A stretch of 64,000 bases of DNA from Chrysogorgia sp. JL179-B06 (GCA_035772405.1 JAYKKM010000054.1:3508001-3572000), one strand, 5' to 3'. Shown: positions 20,100 through 31,205, counted from the first letter of the stretch. The notes: generated from the letters alone by a model not told the origin. Translations and numbers: made by a program.

Positions 20100-20532
20100 G
20101 CGCATGACAACCACTTTTAAAACCACTTTTATTTAAGTGTATGTCGAAAGTAAATAATGATAAGTGTTTATCGAAGTTTACATAAGTGTATTTTGTAAAC
20201 AATGAATATTCTGTTCTGTAATTAATATTTCAGTTAGTAATTTTGTAGATATTTTGATTGAAACTTTAGATTTATGATATTTGCGCATAATTTTGTAAAT
20301 ACCTTTAATATTTTGTAATTAAGTTGCAAATACTTTTATATAAACACAGTTTATAAACACAGTATGCTGTTTAATGATACCTTTGCTGGCTTTGCACATG
20401 ATCTAAAACGAACCAAGCATTAAAATCTTCGAAATTTGATATAGAAATATGGTGTTGGTAGTAAATACGTAGAAAATTCAATATTTCGAATGATGAGGAA
20501 ATAGCTCAGACTGGGGAGCATTCAGACCGGGG

Positions 20533-20990
20533 TTTTACTACATCCGGGCGTTCTTTGTCAGCGATCGTCTTCTGGACGATCTTTTTTAGTATCGGCGAGA
20601 TGTGGGGCGAAATGAGAGATTCATGCCTGTAACCCCAAAACAACTTACATCCTAACCCTCCGCCTAATGGGTTTTCTAACTTCCCGCCTAATGGTTTTCT
20701 AATACGTTAAAAATCAAGACAAAAATATAAAAGAAAAAAATTAAAAGAAAACTCCCAAAAAGGATGTCCGTTGTGGGAATTGAACTCGGCGGCAGATTCG
20801 ACATCGCAACCCTGGAAACTAACCACTACACTAGGACAGTAGGCTCAGCAGAAGGCAAAATAAATTTGTATTTAAAGTCGTTCGCTGATTAAATAACCGG
20901 CCGGTCTAATACTAATAAATGGATCGTCCAGAAGACGATTGTTTGCAGGCGCTGACAAAGAACGACCAGGATGTAGTATTACCCATTCAG
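20533..20990. repeat. Inverted repeat with SINE-like arms
   Basis: CGTTCTTTGTCAGCG then ATCGTCTTCTGGACGATC at 20549-20583 returns inverted at about 20925-20970, and TACTACATCC does the same just outside. The block GTCTTCTGGACGATCTTTTT and the following AATGAGAGATT recur inverted at 50890-50965, so the arms belong to a dispersed SINE-like family. Confidence 0.65.
20766..20840 (-). repeat. tRNA-like SINE head
   Basis: On minus, TGTCCTAGTGTAGTGGTTAG gives an A box and GAGTTCAATTCCC a B box at tRNA spacing, and TGTCC pairs with GGACA at the two ends. The anticodon arm is poor and the inner acceptor pairs fail, so this is a tRNA-derived repeat or tRNA pseudogene and not a working tRNA. Confidence 0.6.
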
Positions 20991-21450
20991 ACCAGACCAA
21001 CCGCGTGCTCATTCTTCCGGCGGAAAGACCCAATCTCGTCCCAGATTGGGAAAGACCGTGACACCAGATGCCTTGTTTAAATTTCCGTCTATGCCGAAGC
21101 ACACGCGAATTATCACATCTGCGAGTTTTTCTTCGCCTTTTTTTCTTAAAGCTCGAAAAAAATAAAGGGCCTGTTTCGCAGGCTAGCGAGTTGCTCATCG
21201 AACATATTTTATAGACGCCACTATCAACCAGGCGCAGTAACAATAATATTTTGAAAAGGCAAAAAATATTTGATTCGTAGACGCATATATGATTTTATTT
21301 TTTTTGAGGTCCGTAACTCAGGTCCGTAACTAAAATAGAGCCTTTTGATTGGCTGAGTACGAGGTCCGTATCACACCAGTACGGACCTCTCGCAACTTTT
21401 CGCGCCAAAAAATTGCAATTTTTTTGACTTTGCTCGAAAAAAATAAACAC
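20991..21450. other. No gene seen
   Basis: Repeat-derived sequence. GAGGTCCGTA-type motifs (21305-21390) recur in inverted form in the neighbouring foldback. The minus frame at 20872-21243 shows no known domain. Confidence 0.4.
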
Positions 21451-21592
21451 GTTATTTACCGTTTTGGTCGGTCCGTACTGGAAAAATATTTTCCCTCAGT
21501 CTCAGAAGCGGCCCTCGACCTTCGGTCTCGGGCCGCTTCTGAGACTTCGGGAAAATATTTTTCCAGTACGGACCTCCCAGCCGGTAAATAAC
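21451..21592. repeat. 142-bp foldback palindrome
   Basis: Arms run GTTATTTACCG, then GGTCCGTACTGGAAAAATAT, then TCTCAGAAGCGGCCC, around the GC-rich tip CTCGACCTTCGGTCTCGGG. It is a strong hairpin in otherwise AT-rich DNA. Confidence 0.85.
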
Positions 21593-21767
21593 ATATATAT
21601 ATGTGCGCAATACGTATCGATCTATTTTTGCATGAATGGAATTTCCTTAGAATATATACGAAAACGTCATAACTTTAATTTAATCCCATCGACGAAAATT
21701 GCTGTGTCATGTCACTCAACTGACTCGGTTAGACTGGTTAGTTGCATTTTGGCTATCAGGCATTGAA

Positions 21768-22334
21768 ATGAAACTCGTTACGACTTGCGGAAACACTTTT
21801 ACCTTACTATTGGTCTTGTGCTGTTCGTTCTCGTGGAGTATTGCTTGCGAACTAGACCAGGATTGTAACGGATATTTATATAGTTTTGAAAAATGTTGTC
21901 ATGGGACTTGCATCGATAAAGATGCCTCCTGTATTTCCGGAGGAGCTATTGCAGGGATAGTCATCGGTTGTTTGATCATTGGAGGAGTTACTCTATCATT
22001 CTGTCTATGTTTCTGTTGTGCTTGTGGTCCTTTTCAAAACAGAAACCGAGGAATGGTCATTCGATATGGCCAAGGCGCACAGACAGCAACAACAACAAGT
22101 GGCGTGACCAGTCACTCGACTTATGGCGCATCATATCCACAACCAGCGCCTACTCCTTATCCTGTACAGGGCCAAGCTCAATATCAAAATTCTGCGCCTG
22201 CTCCTTATCCAAGTGCTGCTCCTGGCCTCGCTCCACAAGCAGGAGGTATGCAATATCCACCACCCCAAGTTGCTCCACCAAGTTATGCCGAAGCAAGTAA
22301 ACCTCCACCTTACAATCCTGTATATCCTCAATAG
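21768..22334 (+). CDS. Shisa/CYYR1-like single-pass membrane protein
   Basis: 188 residues from the ATG at 21768. I prefer it to the upstream ATG at 21699 because it starts directly with a signal peptide (MKLVTTCGNTFTLLLVLCC, to about residue 26). A small cysteine-rich ectodomain follows (CNGYLYSFEKCCHGTC), then a transmembrane helix at about 58-80 (GGAIAGIVIGCLIIGGV) running into a cysteine-rich juxtamembrane part (CFCCACGPF). The cytoplasmic tail is rich in proline, tyrosine and glutamine, with PPSY at 170-173 and PPPY at 179-182, both PPxY motifs that bind WW domains such as those of NEDD4 ligases. This layout is that of the shisa/CYYR1/VOPP1 group of trafficking adaptors. Which member it is cannot be told by eye. 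Single exon; an AATAAA lies near 22480. Confidence 0.8.
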   Translation: MKLVTTCGNTFTLLLVLCCSFSWSIACELDQDCNGYLYSFEKCCHGTCIDKDASCISGGAIAGIVIGCLIIGGVTLSFCLCFCCACGPFQNRNRGMVIRYGQGAQTATTTSGVTSHSTYGASYPQPAPTPYPVQGQAQYQNSAPAPYPSAAPGLAPQAGGMQYPPPQVAPPSYAEASKPPPYNPVYPQ

Positions 22335-22950
22335 ATTTTCGCATTTACGTGAAAGTATTGTCACCAAACCTAATGAGTAATGTGGTAGCTATGTTTTATT
22401 GAAAGTCTGACTTTATTATCACATTCAAAGGTTCAAGAACATTTCGTAATATGTGACAAATGTAGGCAATTTGTTGACAATAAATTTCGTATTATCAGTT
22501 GCGAACGATATTGGGATCAGCAGTTTCCTTTTGATTTCTTTTCTGCTTGACAAACCTTTGAAAGCAACTTCTAGAGTTTGATGAATGATTTCTTTCATAA
22601 TACTTTTGTAGAGTTTTCTAGTAAGAAACCTTGTCAAAGATTACTGATAATATGCATATGTTCTTATCAGCACATACCAGTCACATATTTTACTGTAAAT
22701 CATATCTGATAAAGTGACATTTGGTTGAGTAATACCAGAACAATATCAACTGAAAATTTATTTATATTAAACGATAAGCTGTTATTTTACACAAAGCAAT
22801 TTTTCTTGCAACTTGTAATGTTATTTTTGTGGGACAAACATTGCAGATTGCTGTAGCATTTCAAATGGACACAATTTGTTATAAAATAAATGGTTTGAAC
22901 CTAGAAGTATCATTGATCGTCCAAGGTTGTTGTGAGAAAGACTATTGTTG
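22335..22950. other. 3' flank of the shisa-like gene
   Basis: AT-rich non-coding sequence. It contains the likely 3' UTR of the preceding gene, with an AATAAA near 22480. Nothing else recognised. Confidence 0.5.
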
Positions 22951-22997
22951 GTGACTGACGTTTTGATGGCCTCAGCGGCGGTCATCTTCAGAGTCAA
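22951..22997 (-). ncRNA. Decayed hammerhead ribozyme
   Basis: Read on minus: GACT, CTGAAGA (fits the CUGANGA box), a stem II-like hairpin around GACCGCCGC, then CAAAACGTC and AGTC. GACT and AGTC pair as stem I. The normal GAAA box reads CAAA, so the catalytic G12 has become A, as expected from CpG decay. The surrounding minus frame (TLKMTAAEAIKTSVTNNS) is of a type seen in Penelope-like 3' regions. Likely inactive. Confidence 0.5.
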
Positions 22998-24957
22998 ATA
23001 AAGCATGTTTGTCAGGTTTGCCTATATATACGTCTGCTTCATTACATCATAGTTTGTTTGTGTTGTAGTTAGTGTCATAATTATGTGACCTGCATTGTGT
23101 AATTCGACATTGCAGGCAAGTATTATGTCCATTTTGTTAGGATTACAGCAACTTTTTCTGGATGATTTGTTCATGTACAAAAGGCAACAGTGTTACAGTT
23201 AGTTACCCATAGTGTGGTTCCAGGGTAGGTAGGTTGGCATATATTTTTTTAAAGAAAATATTTGGACAATAGCCATTGAATAGCCAACATTCATGTTTTT
23301 CTTTCATTGTTGCAAATGAACTACAGTAGTTCTGAGGAGAAACCGGGGGCTGGCTTTCATAGCAGATGTTGGCACTGATTTTGCTAACGTATAAACTGTA
23401 AGATATCTGGTAGAACTGCCACTATAGGTTCATGAGTGATAACTGAGATGAATGTCAACTCAAAGGACTTTATAGGAGGATATCACATTCTTCAGAATGC
23501 TTTACCATGATATACATATACATATACTGTTCAAATACACATAATGAGGTACACTATAGAGTTTGTACGTCATTACATATTTGACAGCATAGTATACTAG
23601 TATACATAGAGAAAAGTAGTCAATGGGTCTCCAAAACTTATTTCCTGTCTTGACATTTGCTAGGCGACTTTACAAATTGTGTTAAATTTTTTTACTAATT
23701 GTATTAAAAGGGGAGGGCTGGGGGGGCTGCAGCTCCCCCAATTGTCCGAAAATTAGCTCTATTCTTGCAAAAATGGTCTTGTCATTCGGGCAAAAAGGTC
23801 CTGTATTAAATTATTCTAATGGGATTTCATTGTCGTTCATTGTTTAGCAATGGTTAAAAGTGGCATATAGCCAGGCCTTGGTTCGAGCGTTGTCTAAACG
23901 TAATTTTGTATATTCAACTTGAATATACCTAATACATTTGGTTTTGTGGCTAATTGCTTTTCCTTCCTTCTCTTCTACAGTTCTACTGTCGTGCAATGCA
24001 TTCCCTATGCCCGTTGCGGGAGAGATATCCACACGGTCTAAATTTGGAAAATCTGTGTTACTTTAACGGTAATTAAATACTTCGGATCCCGCACACTGCC
24101 GCGGCTGCAAAAACGAGAAAAGTGCCCTCAAATTGCAGGAAATACACTTTCAGGGAATCAAAAATTCAAAACATTTCTTGGAAGAGCATGCCCCCGGACC
24201 CCCCTAATGTACATGTTTACGATGCATGTTCATATACATTAATGAAAAACGTGCATGTGTAATAATGCTTCAAAAGCTAAACGATGGCAATTCGTGTTCT
24301 TCAGTAATATTGACATCATCATTTATTCGGGCAAGTTATGCTGCAGCCCCTCCTACAAAATTTTGCCCATACGCCTATGTTGAAAAAATATCTCCCAGTG
24401 TTTCTCCTCTGAGGCTCCCCCTGTACAATAAATAATGAGCAGTCCCTCAGAGTTTCAGTAGGTGCTGCAGGGCAGGATGCTGTTTGCACAGTTTAGTATC
24501 CATGGTTTTATACATTAAAAAACCTCTAATATATACAAATGCCCCATATTTTTTGTTTCTCACTGTTTTGCACCCTCGTGGGACAGTACTGCTTTAACTG
24601 CAAAAAATCACTATGCCAGACCGATGAATAATCGAATTCTGTACTATCTTTGTTAGTGTACATGTATACGTAATATATACTGCTTTGTAGACAATAATAA
24701 CTTTTATATCTTGTAGTCAATATAGTAAACTAGAAAACAGAGTAAAATAACCAAATTACATCATTTAAACTTTCTACCTAAAACAGTAATTTTTACTCAC
24801 AATTTCGTGGATCATCCGCCCGTCTAAGTTCACATTTTACGCTGTTTAACCTTTTACGCATGAGATTATACGGTACGCTGTTTATTTTAAATTATGTCGA
24901 CATGTCCGTGTTCTCTTTGCCTGAACCCCCTTAAAAGCGGGCACGAATGGCCAATAA
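22998..24957. other. Intergenic, no gene recognised
   Basis: About 2 kb upstream of the glutaredoxin gene. It holds G/C-rich snippets (GGGCTGGGGGGGCTGCAGCT near 23713) that resemble a dispersed repeat also seen at about 28205 and 36640, plus AT-rich filler. The promoter of the glutaredoxin gene should lie near its right end; a CCAAT motif is at about 24951. Confidence 0.45.
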
Positions 24958-25137
24958 ATGACAACGTTAAAGTTGTACACTGTGGGGAAACTTCTTCGAA
25001 GTCACAAGCTAGTAATGTTTTCTAAAACATTCTGTCCATTTTGTAAGCAAGCGAAAAGTATATTACGTGAAGCTGGAGTGTCTGATCAAATGAAAGTTGT
25101 GGAGCTGGACGAGGAACAATATGGAGATGATATACAG
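24958..25137 (+). CDS. Glutaredoxin, exon 1
   Basis: 60 codons beginning MTTLKLYTVGKLLRSHK. The dithiol active site CPFC is at residues 27-30 (MFSKTFCPFCKQAKSIL), followed by the usual helix and the VVELDEEQYGDDIQ block. The exon ends in phase 0 at a GGTATT... donor (CAG then GTATTT at 25138). It joins in frame to the exon at 42872-43015, giving 107 residues, the normal size of a small cytosolic glutaredoxin. Such proteins reduce protein-glutathione mixed disulfides using glutathione. No clear targeting peptide. Confidence 0.92.
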
Positions 25138-26878
25138 GTATTTTAATACAAATTTGATTCATATTGGCTACGAGTTTAATGATTCGAAATTCGAATTAAC
25201 ATTGTGCAATTTATTCATCGTTTTATGAGATAGATGGCCTTGAAAATCGTCAAAATTTCTCTAAACTCTCCATCATTCGCGGAGCTTAGTCTTAAATTCA
25301 CTGTGCAAGACTACACAAATTATAATTATTTTGACTGCTGACATAATAAATCGATTATGGTTATCACAAAATTGCAAAAACAACCAACTAGAAATCACCC
25401 ATAACCAATTTCTCGTTCAGAAAAATCACCTTAACAATATTACAGCCTGGTTAAAATGTACATTATCCTTCAATAAATTGAGTGTTTCCAAATATTGAAG
25501 CTTACTATATGTTAACACAAAAACAAACTAAGATTATATTTTTTATATTTCTAAGCCAATTAGCACCCATTCATGGTTATATGAACAATTAGAGGGGCAT
25601 ATATGGTGTGAACAAATATAATCCATTCTATGTATTAGAAGTACTCTACTAGACTCTACTAGCGTGAGCAGCCTAACAATGGTAGTGCAACAAGCAGGCC
25701 CAGTCCCTGGGGCAAAATAAATAATTGGGCCCCCCTTGCAAAATCTCGCATTCATTTTACGGATGAATCATGCAATCGATATAAGGATATTTCAAGTGAA
25801 AATGTTTCAGTTTTACATGTGAAATTTTACAACAGAAATTTTTGTAAGGACGTAAAAGATGTACAAAATAAGGACAAAACTAACACAGAGAGGCAGAAAA
25901 TACGGATAATTTCATAATTTCAACTACAGCCTCTTGGCTGCCGTCTACAGATTCTCTACAAAGTAAACTTACCAAAATAATTAGTGGGCCCTCTCGAGCT
26001 GGTTAGTGTTCACTAACCATCACCACGTGCACAAATTTGCATAAAGGCAAACAAAAAGATAGAACAAAGACTTTCGTTATGATTCCAGTATTACCTCCAT
26101 TGATTATGGACAACTACTTTATGTTTCACGCTCCATTTTTCATTAATTATTATGCAAAGTGGTGGGGGGTCGACACAATAGACCTAATTTTCCAAAATGC
26201 AGACAAGATAGTCTTTCTGCTTAATTTGCTCAACATTTTTGTAAAATATGTTCTTTGTTGCTAGAATTATGAAGTTTGACACACTGACATTGTTTGCTTC
26301 CAATCCCCTTATAATGGTATGTCAGTCCATATGGCTACCGGTACCTGTATATATGCAACTCACGATAATACAATTTATTGTTGTAATTATTAATAATTCC
26401 AGCTAGAGATAAATTATGTCGTTGCAAACACGCATGTGTGTACATGACTGTAGGCCATTATATGTTGTGTTTTGTCCACATGCACAGAGCACACACATTG
26501 GAAATTTTTAACTTCCTATATGTCGTGATATGTTAATTTGAACACTAGATTAGAAGATATCACCACAAAATACACTTGGAGTGCCCTAAAATTACTAAAA
26601 TGAAAAGATACAAATTATGTAAAATTAAATTTATTTCACTATAATCAATGAGGGCCCTACAAATAATTAAAGATAGACTATAATTTACATAATAAACAAT
26701 TTAAAGAATGCCACAATTAAGATGAAAATAAATTATAAAAATCATACAAATAAATAATTTAAAAGCTTAGATTTAAACTAGATAAAGGATGTCTCTAATC
26801 GAACGTGCTCAGGAAGACTATTAACATTTTTAGAAGCTCTCACAAGTACATTACATTCTGAAAACTCTAATTCTTTGT
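25138..26878 (+). other. Glutaredoxin intron, 5' part
   Basis: Start of the 17.7-kb intron. AT-rich sequence with no recognisable gene. The frame at 26037-26264 has no domain. Confidence 0.5.
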
Positions 26879-26990
26879 TCTATAGGAATTCCTATGGGAT
26901 CCTAATAGGAAAACTTTTTCCTATACAAATTCCCATAAGAGATCCTATAGGAAACAAAATTTCCTATAGGAACTATTATAGGATCCTCTC
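26879..26990. repeat. Cluster of short CCTATAGG-type palindromes
   Basis: Within about 110 bp there are at least seven copies of TTCCTATAGG, TATAGGAATTCCTAT, CCTAATAGG or close variants, facing both ways. They form several overlapping small palindromes. Confidence 0.8.
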
Positions 26991-28539
26991 CCTCCAACTG
27001 TCTCCTGGATGTTCACACCAGGTCCAGTTGCATCCATGATATCCATTGAACTGTTTGCATTTTTTACTATGGCTTCAGGGCATGACTACCAGCTCCTCAG
27101 AACACCTTTTGAGGTATTCCTTCATTTACAAAGAAAAATCCATTTTCTTCCAGGTCCGTACATTCCTGAACAAATGGTGTCAGGAATGTACGTAATTCAT
27201 GTTCGGTTTTTCTTGACCAATCCACAGCCCTGTCTGAGTTATGTTGTTGAAATGGATACGAGGAAGAAGTTCATTTACCATACATTGGATTGGCCAAATT
27301 GAGTACACCTACTTGGAGTCATGCCATCAGTATATTCCATGTATACTGTAGTCATGTCATTCTTGTTGTTCCTGATCAGTTGTTGGTAGAGTTCTGATTA
27401 TTAAGTAACTGATCACTAATGTTGGCATTTCAATTCTTGTAGCTTTTACAATTGACCTTGCAGTGGTATATATAAGACGAAATTACCATTCTTGTATTCT
27501 TGCCACAGTCTTGTCTTTCCTGGTTCTTGTCCAAGTAGAATTTACATGCTGGAGGACAATGTTGAAACATTATTACCTGTGCTTTAAATGTTGAAACATA
27601 TACTTTAAACACTAATTTTCAGATATTTGCCATGTATTATGTATTCAAGACAGATCTAGGCGTGTAGCAATTAACCATAGCGAATAAAACAATAAGAGAT
27701 CTTTGCTAGTTTCAATGTTAAGATCATTTCAAATTGAGGCCGCAAATCATGTTTCTGAGGTTCCAGATTTCCTACAGTCTCTACGGTTATCCACCCCCTG
27801 CAGTTGTCTTGCCAAGTTGGTGAAAGTTGATATTTTATTTCCACAAAAAAACTGTTCACTCCATTTAGAAATTAACAATTTAACTTCAAATTTTCTATAT
27901 AATGGGTGTGTGACACCCCCCCACTTTTCACTGAATTGGTCGGTAAAACGCGGAGTCGGTCGGTAAAGCCTGGCATCGTCGGTAAAACCGATTGGTCAGA
28001 ACGGAAGTTGGGAAAATCTTGTAATAGTTAAGGCTGTCGGTAAACTGTTCGTCATATTAGATCGTTGGTAAAATTGACTTAATCGACTGTTTAAACTTTC
28101 TCGGTTGTATAAAATTCGATTTAATTGGATGGGTTAATGTTAAATTAATATTCCTGACTTTTCCCGATCCAACAAGGCAATGGAAGAAAATCTGCGCCCA
28201 CGCGTAGGCGTAGGAACCGGGGGGCTGAAGGCCCCCAAAATTTTAAATGGGGGGCTGAGCCCCCCCAAAAATCAGGACAAGCGTTGCTAAATTTAATGTT
28301 TTTTTTCTCAATTGTATTAGTACTCTACACGAGATTTTACAAACGGTATAACCTGAAGTGTTAGCCAACCCCTAAACCCTTGCCACGCGAGTGTTAGATT
28401 GATTCCCAGACCCTTCTGTCAGTACTAGGCGCAAAAATGGCGTCACAGTAAGAGGCAGCAGGCAACTCTTGGATTCATTTGAACTATGATCGCTGCAGAA
28501 TTAGATGAAAAAGTTTGCTCAAATTGCTGCAAATTGTCT
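26991..28539. other. Intron sequence with repeat remnants
   Basis: Mostly unassigned. The part at 28200-28445 (GCCCCCAAAATTTT, GACAAGCGTTGCTAAATTTA, CCCTTCTGTCAGTACTAGG) is found inverted at about 36470-36660 and belongs to one dispersed repeat. GGTCGGTAAA-type short repeats lie at 27940-27990. Confidence 0.45.
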
Positions 28540-28925
28540 TTCCGAGCTTCTAGATTTCACTGATTACTTTACTTGTCGACTTCAGCGCCCCACGCCTCGG
28601 CGCCGACGTGTTCGTCGGTAAAACTAAGACGATACGATTTGGATGGGGGCATCCAAAATGGTCACGGTACACCACTGATAGTACCTCATATTCCCCAGCA
28701 TCAATGGCTTTGTAAAATTTGTACTTTGTAGCCGACTGTAGTAGGAAATGCATTTGGTAAGAACAAGTGTAAAATGTTCAGCAAATCGTTTAAGGTTTCA
28801 TCTGTTAAATTGTGCCTTATCAGAAACGACACAATCACACGTCAGAATGCTCTCTGCAACAGTAATATTTGCACCTTGATAAAGAGGCTTGCTTCCATCT
28901 TCAATATTGAGAATCTACGACAATA
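28540..28925 (-). pseudogene. Possible EnSpm/CACTA-like transposon ORF fragment
   Basis: The minus frame near 28920-28840 reads EDGSKPLYQGANITVAES, and a second frame near 28750-28690 reads KYKFYKAIDAGEYEV. Both resemble the N-terminal part of large transposon-encoded proteins with a PLY.G...V..S motif. The pieces are in different frames, so it is decayed. Family by resemblance only. Confidence 0.35.
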
Positions 28926-29189
28926 AATTAGCAATATTAATGTTGATAATAATTTTACAGTACCGCCCGCGTATATCTTATACGCGATAAAATGATATCA
29001 TACGCGTATCTACATATATAATACGCGTATATATTGTATGCGGATTTATGCCACATGGGTAAATACATCTGCATGCTTTTCATTGCACGTACAACACTTC
29101 TCTCCACTTGGCCGACATGTCAAGGACGCGTATTAGAACGCATTATGCTATTATATAAGAAAGGAAAAATGTTTTCCGACATGACGAAG

Positions 29190-29330
29190 TATAACGGATA
29201 GTGCGGTCGGATTTTGGGGCAGTAATAACTGTGGTAGGATTTAGGAAAGCTAGGCATGTGTGTAGCAGCGGGAACGGCCGTCTTTTGGACACTCGTGAAC
29301 AGACACGATGTAGATGATCCTTATAAACGT
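29190..29330 (-). pseudogene. Penelope-like element fragment
   Basis: The minus strand encodes RRPFPLLHTCLAFLNPTT followed by VITAPKSDRTIRY, the cysteine-rich linker just before the GIY-YIG domain in Penelope-like elements. Compare RPFPLYNTCPFLNPTTVISC at 60912-61106. Only this piece is readable here. Confidence 0.6.
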
Positions 29331-29589
29331 TAAGCTACTATCGAGGTAAACACCGAGGTACTTGATTATTCATTCTTTATTTGCACGTTAAAGAAGATAG
29401 TTACAAAATATTATTATAAAACTAGAAATACGAATTCGCAATAATCCCCTCGCCCGCCTTTTCTACCCCCCCCCCCCCCCCCTAAGGGAATTTCTCCATC
29501 CATGGTGCCCAGACCTCGCACGCCGTGGCCGTGTATTTCTGTTTTGCAAAAATTCACAATTTCCAAAAGCCGGTTTCGTCGAAGAAATG
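29331..29589. other. Intron sequence with poly-C run
   Basis: A run of about 16 C follows CTACC near 29467. No gene seen. Confidence 0.6.
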
Positions 29590-30010
29590 TTTGAACGTTA
29601 TCTCGGCCAATATTTAACCGATTTAAACTCTGAAAACAGATTTGGAATTAGCGAGTCAACATACATAACATACGCGTTTACTATATTACGAGAACGTGAG
29701 TACCCTTCGTAAAAACGGTTTATGTACTTGGAAATTAGTCGATTATAAACTGGTCACTTCATCGTATATTATTTTGAACGTTATCTCGATCAATATTTAA
29801 CCGTTTTCAATTCTGAAAACAGATTTGGAATTAGCGAGTCAAAATACATCACATATGTGTCTACTATATTACGAGAACGTGAATACCCTTCGTAAAAATG
29901 GTTTATGTACTTAGAAATTAGTCCGGGCTTGGTCGGCTATGATAATCTCGATCAATATACAACCGTTTTCAATTCTGAAAACAGATTTGGAATTAGCGAG
30001 TCAAAATACA
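29590..30010. repeat. Three direct repeats of about 170-180 bp
   Basis: Two full copies and one truncated copy of a unit containing ATCTCGATCAATATTTAACC, CTGAAAACAGATTTGGAATT and GAACGTGAATACCCTTCG start near 29590, 29775 and 29945. No coding signal. Confidence 0.85.
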
Positions 30011-30447
30011 TACTCGGATTTCTATTTCCTCAAAAAACTATGTCTCTTGTGACGGTTCAATTTAATCTGAGTATCTAGTTACCAGTGCCAAATTTTACGA
30101 TGACAACGTTGATCCATATATATATATATACAAGGAAACTGAAAGTTACTCTACATTACGCCTGGAATCTGTGATGAGGGACTAAACGCCGGTCGATATT
30201 AGCACCCTCGCCCTCAGGCCTTCGGCCGGCGCTTCGCGCCGGGCGAGGGGATTAATCAGAATGTAAAAGAAAAGAGAAAGTATTATAGTAAATGATCGTG
30301 CGCAGTGGACAAAGTGGCGTATAGCTTTCGAGTTGTCCACTACCTACAATGCTAATATTAAATATATAGATGAACATAGTGTATATAGTGTAATAACAAG
30401 TTTCATCTGTTCATTAAATTACATTTGAGACAGGAGAAGCGTTTGCT
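30011..30447. other. Intron sequence with a GC-rich hairpin
   Basis: A short palindrome at about 30207-30250 (CCTCGCCCTCAGGCCTTCGG and complement) stands out in AT-rich DNA. TA-rich runs near 30115. No gene. Confidence 0.55.
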
Positions 30448-31205
30448 TATACTATCGAAATCACTAGAGTGGTTAATTGTTGTTTCGGAAACCAACGTTG
30501 GAGTTCAATTTGAATGTACCACGTGTATGAAGTTAATGCATCATGTGATTCAAGATACATTGCACTGCACGAATTGCAATTTCATAACAAAAATCTTGTT
30601 TCTCGAAAGATGGAAGTAAAGGCGAAACTACAACCAAAATATGGCTTCGAAACATTCATTTAGATCATTTGGCTGATGTTTTCTAGACAAATGAATTTGC
30701 AACTGCAGGATTCGCATAACATCAATGCCGTTATTTTTAGCCAAACTGTCGGCCGCGCGTAAATCAGCTTCCGAACAATCCATCACTTCAACGCTGGCGT
30801 AGTGGCGTTTAAATCATCAACAAATGCGCAGATTACTGCAGTCAAAAGCAGAAAAGAGCTTACCTACAGTATACTGACTGAAAAGATACTGTAGTGTTAG
30901 CCACCTTCAATCCCATATTTTCATCAGGGGAGAATGATCGAAGAACAAGAAGGTAAAATGTGCATTGTGCAGTATGGATTATAAACATTGATGTCATCGC
31001 GATGCAAAACCATTTGATTCGAAAATATCTGCCAAGTGATCTAAATGAATTTTTCGAAGCTCGGAGAAACAAGACTTCTTGTTATGAAATTTTGAATCAC
31101 ATGATGCATTATTTTCATATCACGTGGTACATTCAAATTGACCTCCAACGTTGGTTTCCGAAACAACAATTAACCACTCTAGTGATTTCGATAATAGTAT
31201 TTTTT
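30448..31205. mobile_element. Foldback element with long inverted arms
   Basis: TCGAAATCACTAGAGTGGTT then AATTGTTGTTTCGGAAACC at the left returns inverted at about 31150-31200. The arms extend through CACGTG and CATCATGTGATTCAA for about 160 bp, with a further inner match near 30650/31040. No target duplication could be fixed. Confidence 0.7.

Larger units (their letters stand above)
15197..20532. mobile_element. Two-gene DNA transposon (YqaJ + THAP-DDE)
   Basis: Two convergent genes lie between matching ends. The inner TIRs, 15225-15297 and 20026-20099, agree over about 72 bp with a few differences and run right up to both start codons. An outer, weaker inverted match (CCCCGGTCTGA then TCCCC and AGTCT) puts the likely ends at 15197 and 20532, with about 400 bp on the right side having no partner on the left. 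The combination of a THAP plus Tnp_4-type DDE protein with a SAP/SWIM/YqaJ protein fits, as I recall, the ISL2EU group related to PIF/Harbinger. I cannot fix a target duplication. Both genes carry frameshifts, so this copy is dead. Confidence 0.85.

Noticed and set aside
20766..20840. tRNA gene on the minus strand
   Set aside because: A and B boxes are present but the inner acceptor pairs and anticodon arm fail; it is better read as a SINE head.
21699..21767. Upstream ATG for the shisa-like gene
   Set aside because: It would put 23 polar residues before a clear signal peptide that begins at the ATG at 21768.
27009..27302. 97-codon plus frame as a gene or exon
   Set aside because: No domain recognised and no splice or partner signals; it lies in the glutaredoxin intron.
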